Positions 3,686 to 7,473 of a DNA stretch of 7,473 nucleotides are shown one piece after another. A model generated the notes under the pieces. That model was not told where the DNA came from, did not search any database, and was given only the letters and a program-made list of their open reading frames with translations. Numbering within the stretch: the first letter of the stretch is position 1; every line of letters starts with the position of its first letter. The DNA is from Pseudomonadota bacterium (GTDB lineage Bacteria > Pseudomonadota > Gammaproteobacteria > Enterobacterales > Enterobacteriaceae): contig JAEYFY010000468.1 in assembly GCA_023454395.1 (NCBI GenBank), positions 1 through 7,473 on the forward strand, in the 5' to 3' direction. Made by a program: the position numbers and the translations under genes.

Positions 3686-5093
3686 TTATTTCACACCACC
3701 ATACAACCTTGAGGCAGAGCAGGCTGTACTAGGTGGTTTGATGATCAGCACTGACGAAGATAAACGTCAATATGTAATATCATTAGTTAAATCAGGAGCA
3801 TTTTATTCAAGGCCTCACAGTCGAATTTTTACAGAGATAGTGAAGTTAATAAAATCTGATTATCCAACTGATGTCATTACAGTTAGTGACTCTTTAACCC
3901 TTAGTGGTGATTTAGAAAAAGTTGGGGGATTTGCCTATATAGCGGAGCTTTGTAGATTACCTTCAGTTGCTAACATTGTGAACTACGCTCGGATTGTACG
4001 AGACAAGGCAATACAGCGTTATGCTATCAACAACCTGAATACCTGCGTTGAAATGCTAATGGCGAATGATGGTCTTGATATCAACAATAAACTATCAAAT
4101 GTTCAGCAGGTTGTATCAAGCATTATCGAACATGCTAAAACAGGAAAGAGCAAAGGCTTAAGACCTGCTCTAGATGTTGTTGGTGATTGGCTTGATGATG
4201 TTGATAGGCGCTTTAGTGATCCTAAAAATGCGGTGGGTTTTACTTTGGGTATAGAGTCACTGGATGAGTTAATGGCTCCCAAACAGGCATTAAGAGGATC
4301 ATTAATTGTTGTTGGTGCAAGACCTAAAATGGGTAAAACCGCATTCTATAATCGTGTTGCAACTCACTTTGCATTAAACCACAAGTTACCTACATTGCTT
4401 TTCAGCCTTGAGATGACAGACCGTGGGATCATTGAACGAATGATCTCTCAAGAAGGCGATGTATCAGCAGATATTTTTTATACAGGTACACATGATGATA
4501 TGGAAATGGCCAGAGCATTAGCCAGAGCAAAAGAGATTGCGGAATCGAATATGTATATCGATAGCACTCCTGGTATTGATCTTAACCATATCATTGCTGA
4601 ATGTCGTAAGGTTAAACGAGCTAAGGGGCACATAGGCCTAATAGCGATTGACTACCTTACTCTTATCAAGTCCGGTCAGGCTGAACGTCGTGATATTGCA
4701 TACGGTGATATTACTACAGGGTTAAAAAACCTAGCGAAAGAAATGGATTGTGTAGTCCTGTTATTAACTCAACTTAACCGTAAATTGGAAGATAGGGCAG
4801 ATAAAAGACCAACACCCGCTGATAGCCGTGATACAGGGCAAATTGAGCAAGATTGTGATGTATGGATTGGTTTATATCGTGATGCTGTTTATAACGATAA
4901 TGCTGATAAATCTCTAATGGAAATTCTTCTCAGATTAAATCGTGATGGAAATACTGGTACCGCTTATGCTCAGTTGGTGAATTCTTATATTAAAAATATT
5001 AGTAAGGGGGAGGCAGAAAGGTTGTCATTTAAAGGAAATGATAATAGAAAAAGCTATGCACGAAAAGGACAACAAGCTACAGAAGCATTTTAG
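3675..5093 (+). CDS. dnaB: DnaB-type replicative helicase
   Basis: A hexameric, ATP-driven 5'-3' helicase for phage fork movement. The 472-residue protein is the usual DnaB length. The N-terminal DnaB domain covers about 5-110 (PPYNLEAEQAVLGGLM) and the RecA-like domain about 185-440. Walker A GARPKMGKT is at 214-222 (K221), Walker B IGLIAIDY ends near D326, the sensor segment LLLTQLNRKLE is present, and SRDTGQIEQDCD (384-395) matches the conserved RESGxIEQDAD motif. The ATG at 3675 has AAGGAGG 9 bases upstream. An in-frame ATG at 3648 is possible but has no such site. It overlaps the initiator gene, so the pair replaces the lambda O-P scheme, as gp12 does in P22. Confidence 0.95.
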   Translation: MTNDYFTPPYNLEAEQAVLGGLMISTDEDKRQYVISLVKSGAFYSRPHSRIFTEIVKLIKSDYPTDVITVSDSLTLSGDLEKVGGFAYIAELCRLPSVANIVNYARIVRDKAIQRYAINNLNTCVEMLMANDGLDINNKLSNVQQVVSSIIEHAKTGKSKGLRPALDVVGDWLDDVDRRFSDPKNAVGFTLGIESLDELMAPKQALRGSLIVVGARPKMGKTAFYNRVATHFALNHKLPTLLFSLEMTDRGIIERMISQEGDVSADIFYTGTHDDMEMARALARAKEIAESNMYIDSTPGIDLNHIIAECRKVKRAKGHIGLIAIDYLTLIKSGQAERRDIAYGDITTGLKNLAKEMDCVVLLLTQLNRKLEDRADKRPTPADSRDTGQIEQDCDVWIGLYRDAVYNDNADKSLMEILLRLNRDGNTGTAYAQLVNSYIKNISKGEAERLSFKGNDNRKSYARKGQQATEAF

Positions 5094-5106
5094 ATAAGTT
5101 AATTAG

Positions 5107-5151
5107 GGCTCGACCAAGCCATTAAGTTAAATATTAGAGGCAAGACCAATG
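5107..5151 (+). repeat. Hairpin + RBS module, copy C
   Basis: A hairpin GGCT-CGACCA-AGCC (5107-5120) is followed, 15 bases on, by AGAGGCAAGACCAATG (5136-5151), which is identical for 16 bases to copies A and B and contains the start of the next gene. The hairpin begins 14 bases after the helicase stop and lies wholly in the intergenic gap. Confidence 0.8.
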
Positions 5152-5487
5152 GCAAAAACAGTAGCAGAACGTAAAGCAGAACAACGTAAACGACAGAAAG
5201 AATTAGGTGTAACCAAAATTGAATTACTTGTAGATAATCAAGAATTGGAAATGTTAAAGCGTAATTGTGTATTACGTATGCCTGGTCGAGAACCGTATGA
5301 TGCTGTTGAATACTTACAGATGCTTATTCGTAAAGATGATGCTGAGTATAAAAGGCAAGCTGAGAAGTTATCTAAGCAAAAGTGTAAACGATGTGGTGAG
5401 CAATTACCTGTTCAACAATGCTGTTTGTCTGGTGATTCACAATGTTGGGTAACCAAAGGATATCATGAGGTAAAATTGAGTATATAA
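5149..5487 (+). CDS. Phage protein with C-terminal zinc knuckle
   Basis: A 112-residue protein. The first 20 residues are strongly basic (RKAEQRKRQKELGVTKIEL). A segment at about 22-65 (LLVDNQELEMLKRNCVLRMP and after) has the beta-helix-helix look of small ribbon-helix-helix or phage DNA-binding proteins. The C terminus has CKRCGEQLPVQQCC and CW (residues about 79-99), a compact set of cysteines likely to bind zinc. It is translated from module copy C and is the last gene before the AT-rich accessory unit. Nucleic-acid binding is inferred from basic character and cysteines; I cannot name the family. Confidence 0.8.
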   Translation: MAKTVAERKAEQRKRQKELGVTKIELLVDNQELEMLKRNCVLRMPGREPYDAVEYLQMLIRKDDAEYKRQAEKLSKQKCKRCGEQLPVQQCCLSGDSQCWVTKGYHEVKLSI

Positions 5488-5503
5488 ATACATTAAGAAT
5501 ACT

Positions 5504-5572
5504 GGTTGTCAAATGTTAATATACCCGAAGTTTTTTGGTTGACAAAAACACAAAAATGCGAAAATATATATC
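5504..5572 (+). promoter_or_regulatory. Promoter with direct repeats ahead of the two-gene accessory unit
   Basis: A perfect -35 TTGACA (5539-5544) is followed by very AT-rich DNA with candidate -10 sequences (AATATA at 18 bases, TATATA at 20); none is ideal. The -35 lies in GGTTGACAAA (5537-5546), and GGTTGTCAAA occurs 33 bp upstream (5504-5513), three helical turns away. That spacing suggests a regulator bound to one face, perhaps the HTH protein of the unit itself. Confidence 0.5.
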
Positions 5573-5602
5573 TGACATTTCACAATATAGGATTTAATAC
5601 GA

Positions 5603-6238
5603 ATGGAAGATAGAAGTCTTGCCCCTTGTTGGGATATTCAACCCTCTTTAGAAGAAAAACCAGTTACTTATTTATTGAAATCTATTGCTGGTGTACTAAC
5701 TGAATTGCCTAAACATGAACATAAATTAGATTGTAATTGGATCAATGGTGTTCGTGCTTATGGGTGGGTCAAAAATCATATTCAAGATACTGCAGAAGAA
5801 GGCACTATACCAGAATTAAAAATGGTATATGACAAACTGGATTTTGTCTTTGCAATTAATAATATACCGATTCAGTTTTCAAAGGATTGTATTAGTGAAC
5901 CAAAGAAAAAACATCGTTTAGTTCGAAATAAAGCAGAATTTAAACAATTAACATTATTTGGTGGTGATGATTCAGAAGCTGAAGAAGATCTCATTTGGCG
6001 TGTTCTTGCTGAGCCATTCTATATTGAAGATACGGATGATTATCCTCAGTGGGATGTAGCTTTAGTTGGGATTAATCAGTATGGCGCATGTATTAGTGAG
6101 ATTAGATACCATGACGCAGTTTCTGTTCCATTAATGGATAATTCAGAAGCGAGACCTGAAGCGACTGACATTAGTGATGCACCACTTAAACGTCGTAACG
6201 CACCAGATGAAACTGTGAAAAAAGATGGAACTGTTTGA
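5603..6238 (+). CDS. Unknown protein paired with an XRE/ImmA-IrrE peptidase
   Basis: A 211-residue soluble acidic protein with no signal peptide or membrane segment. Residues 10-150 look like a folded core (KHEHKLDCNWINGVRAYGWV; DLIWRVLAEPFYIED). WDVALVGINQYGACISEIRY at about 150-169 is a beta-rich, probably conserved stretch. Residues 180-211 are a polar, likely disordered tail. AGGA lies 10 bases before the ATG. Its last 14 bases overlap the start of the peptidase gene, so the two are translationally coupled and expected to be made together. Composition is more AT-rich than the replication genes, suggesting separate acquisition. A toxin, a protease substrate or a sensor partner are all possible; none is shown by the sequence. 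Confidence 0.8.
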   Translation: MEDRSLAPCWDIQPSLEEKPVTYLLKSIAGVLTELPKHEHKLDCNWINGVRAYGWVKNHIQDTAEEGTIPELKMVYDKLDFVFAINNIPIQFSKDCISEPKKKHRLVRNKAEFKQLTLFGGDDSEAEEDLIWRVLAEPFYIEDTDDYPQWDVALVGINQYGACISEIRYHDAVSVPLMDNSEARPEATDISDAPLKRRNAPDETVKKDGTV

Positions 6239-7328
6239 TTTTAAATCAGGCTATAGAGGGGATAAGTTACGTCTTGCTAGGATGGCGAGGGGGTTGTCGT
6301 GTGAAGAGTTAGCGACAGCTTTAGGTAAAAGTAAACAATATATTAGTAAATTAGAGAAAGGATTTAAACCATCAGAAGAGCTAACTGATGAGATTGCAAG
6401 GCATTTGAATATATTGCCTAATTTTCTATTTAGTGAGCGTAGCTACCCAATAGAAGATGAACAATGTCATTTTAGAAGTAAAAAATCGAGAACTAAAACT
6501 TTAACTAATAGCATATTAGCGAGGGCTGAAATCTTGAGTTCTTTATTATCTGCTCTTGAAGATGAAATTGAATATCCTGAGCTAAATATTCCGGATATTT
6601 CAGATCGAGCAATGAGTACATTAGATGATATTGAACGGATAGCTGAGAGTTGTCGTCGCTATTGGGGGATTGGTTTAGGACCAATAACATCTATGGTTAA
6701 ATTCGTTGAGAATTTAGGCATTATTATCGCACATGTGTCCGATGTTGATGACAGAGTTGATGCTTTTACTGTAAATAGTAAGAGGCCAATAATAATTCGT
6801 AACGATGCTAAAAGTTCTGTATGTCGATTTAGATCCGATATTGGACATGAATTGGGTCATATCGTTTTACACGATGGAATTATTACTGGAGATAACTTAA
6901 CTGAGAGTCAAGCAAATCAGTTTTCTAGTGCTTTTATGGTTCCAAGAGTTTCTTTCATGAAAGAATTTCCTAAAATGAAAGGGCGTTATTTAGATTGGAG
7001 TGCTTTAGTTGAGTTTAAATTACGCTGGAGAGTAAGCCTAAGAATGATAATTTATAGAGCTTCAGCTTTAGGGTTAATTACAAAAGACCAAGCAAGACAA
7101 GGATATATGTATCTTAATACAAAAGGATATACTGCAATTGAGCCTGGGGATAATTCTATCCAAGTTGAAGAACCAACGCTACTTACTAGAAGTATTGAAA
7201 TGTTAGACGACCTATCATGGAATAACATTCTTGTTAAAACAGGGATTACAAAAGAGTTAGTACGAGAGTTGTTTTGTGTTAATAAACCAATTAGCGATAA
7301 AACTTCTTTTATTTATTCGGTTAGCTAA
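6225..7328 (+). CDS. XRE-family HTH protein fused to ImmA/IrrE metallopeptidase
   Basis: A 367-residue two-domain protein. The N-terminal XRE helix-turn-helix is at about 12-65 (MARGLSCEELATALGKSKQY). A helical connector follows. The ImmA/IrrE (COG2856/DUF955) zinc peptidase domain at about 140-245 has HELGH at 208-212 (H208, E209, H212) and ESQANQFSSAFMVP at 227-240, in which E227 is the likely third zinc ligand. A C-terminal extension of about 120 residues is helical. Relatives include ImmA, which cleaves an ICE repressor, IrrE, and many XRE-COG2856 fusions predicted as toxin-antitoxin components. The start is inside the preceding gene with only a weak ribosome site, so translation depends on coupling. 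DNA-damage sensing or phage-defence roles are inference from relatives. Confidence 0.9.
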   Translation: MELFDFKSGYRGDKLRLARMARGLSCEELATALGKSKQYISKLEKGFKPSEELTDEIARHLNILPNFLFSERSYPIEDEQCHFRSKKSRTKTLTNSILARAEILSSLLSALEDEIEYPELNIPDISDRAMSTLDDIERIAESCRRYWGIGLGPITSMVKFVENLGIIIAHVSDVDDRVDAFTVNSKRPIIIRNDAKSSVCRFRSDIGHELGHIVLHDGIITGDNLTESQANQFSSAFMVPRVSFMKEFPKMKGRYLDWSALVEFKLRWRVSLRMIIYRASALGLITKDQARQGYMYLNTKGYTAIEPGDNSIQVEEPTLLTRSIEMLDDLSWNNILVKTGITKELVRELFCVNKPISDKTSFIYSVS

Positions 7329-7340
7329 TTCCTATATAAT
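7312..7340 (+). promoter_or_regulatory. Promoter candidate for the DUF1367 gene
   Basis: A perfect -10 TATAAT (7335-7340) has TTTATT (7312-7317) 17 bases upstream. It begins inside the end of the peptidase gene and lies 59 bases before the next ATG, so the following gene may be transcribed separately. Confidence 0.45.
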
Positions 7341-7351
7341 CATACCATTGG

Positions 7352-7382
7352 TCTGAACACCCAATCCTAAACATTTGCTGTG
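7352..7382 (+). repeat. About 30-bp direct repeat, copy 2 (leader of DUF1367 gene)
   Basis: TCTGAACAC, 5 bases, CCTAAACA, one variable base and TTGCTGTG, matching copy 1 at 970-998 in all three blocks. Here GCTGTG also pairs with CACAGC just inside the next gene (7404-7409), so the ribosome site and ATG would lie in the loop of a weak hairpin. Confidence 0.65.
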
Positions 7383-7399
7383 TCAACTGAGAGTCAAGT

Positions 7400-7473
7400 A
7401 TGGCACAGCATAGCTTTATCAAAATGTCTAACGATACTCTTGTACCGGCTAACCCTGTTACGAGAGATTTTCT
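7400..7473 (+). CDS. DUF1367-family phage protein, 5' part only
   Basis: The 24 visible codons read MAQHSFIKMSNDTLVPANPV followed by TRDF. This matches the opening of DUF1367 proteins, which typically start MAQ-x-x-x-IK and carry L(I/V)PA-x-P-x-T near residue 15. These proteins are common next to the replication and nin genes of lambdoid phages, and their function is not established. A weak GAGAG lies upstream of the ATG. The identification rests on a short segment and on the fitting location. Confidence 0.7.
   Translation, partial: MAQHSFIKMSNDTLVPANPVTRDF

Noticed and set aside
970..7382. The 30-bp repeats as attL/attR
   Set aside because: Both lie inside the phage early region, with no integrase, tRNA or host flank near either copy.

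Overview
The window is the early-control and replication region of a temperate lambdoid (P22-like) phage or prophage. The low G+C content, the codon use and the style of the genes point to a host in Enterobacterales, most likely a Proteus/Providencia-type member of Morganellaceae. The host is inferred from style alone. No integrase, structural gene, tRNA, CRISPR array or insertion sequence was seen.

Left part (1-1176). A partial leftward gene (256 to 1) follows a structured leader that carries a repeated hairpin plus ribosome-binding-site module. Positions 500-790 hold two long reading frames exactly opposite each other: a leftward 96-codon frame and a rightward 65-codon zinc-ribbon frame with its own promoter-like and terminator-like signals. 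Positions 791-1176 have no convincing gene. They hold the leftward early promoter (PL, 1065-1093) and a leader RNA with a 14-bp stem followed by a T run and a small GC-rich hairpin.

Immunity switch (1134-2611). A CI-type S24 repressor is encoded leftward and ends at a strong terminator. Across a 93-bp operator region (PRM and PR) lies a rightward Cro/YdaS-like HTH protein, then a YdaT-family protein in the position of CII.

Replication module (2629-5093). It contains a small unknown protein, a winged-helix replication initiator whose linker-coding DNA is full of inverted repeats and AT-rich tandem repeats (candidate origin), and a DnaB-type helicase. Start and stop codons touch or overlap, so this is one rightward operon. 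The phage therefore supplies its own helicase, as P22 does, rather than a lambda P-type loader.

Accessory part (5149-7328). A small zinc-knuckle protein is followed by an AT-rich two-gene unit with its own promoter: an unknown 211-aa protein overlapping an XRE-HTH/ImmA-IrrE metallopeptidase. This resembles a toxin-antitoxin, defence or superinfection-control cassette at the replication/nin boundary. The window ends in the first codons of a DUF1367-family gene.

The main unexplained signal is a recurring RNA-level module. It is a hairpin with CGACCA in the loop, followed by the ribosome-binding and start segment AGAGGCAAGACCAATG. It occurs before three separate transcription segments on both strands, with a fourth degenerate copy. 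A second, unrelated repeat of about 30 bp links the PL leader (970-998) to the leader of the DUF1367 gene (7352-7382).
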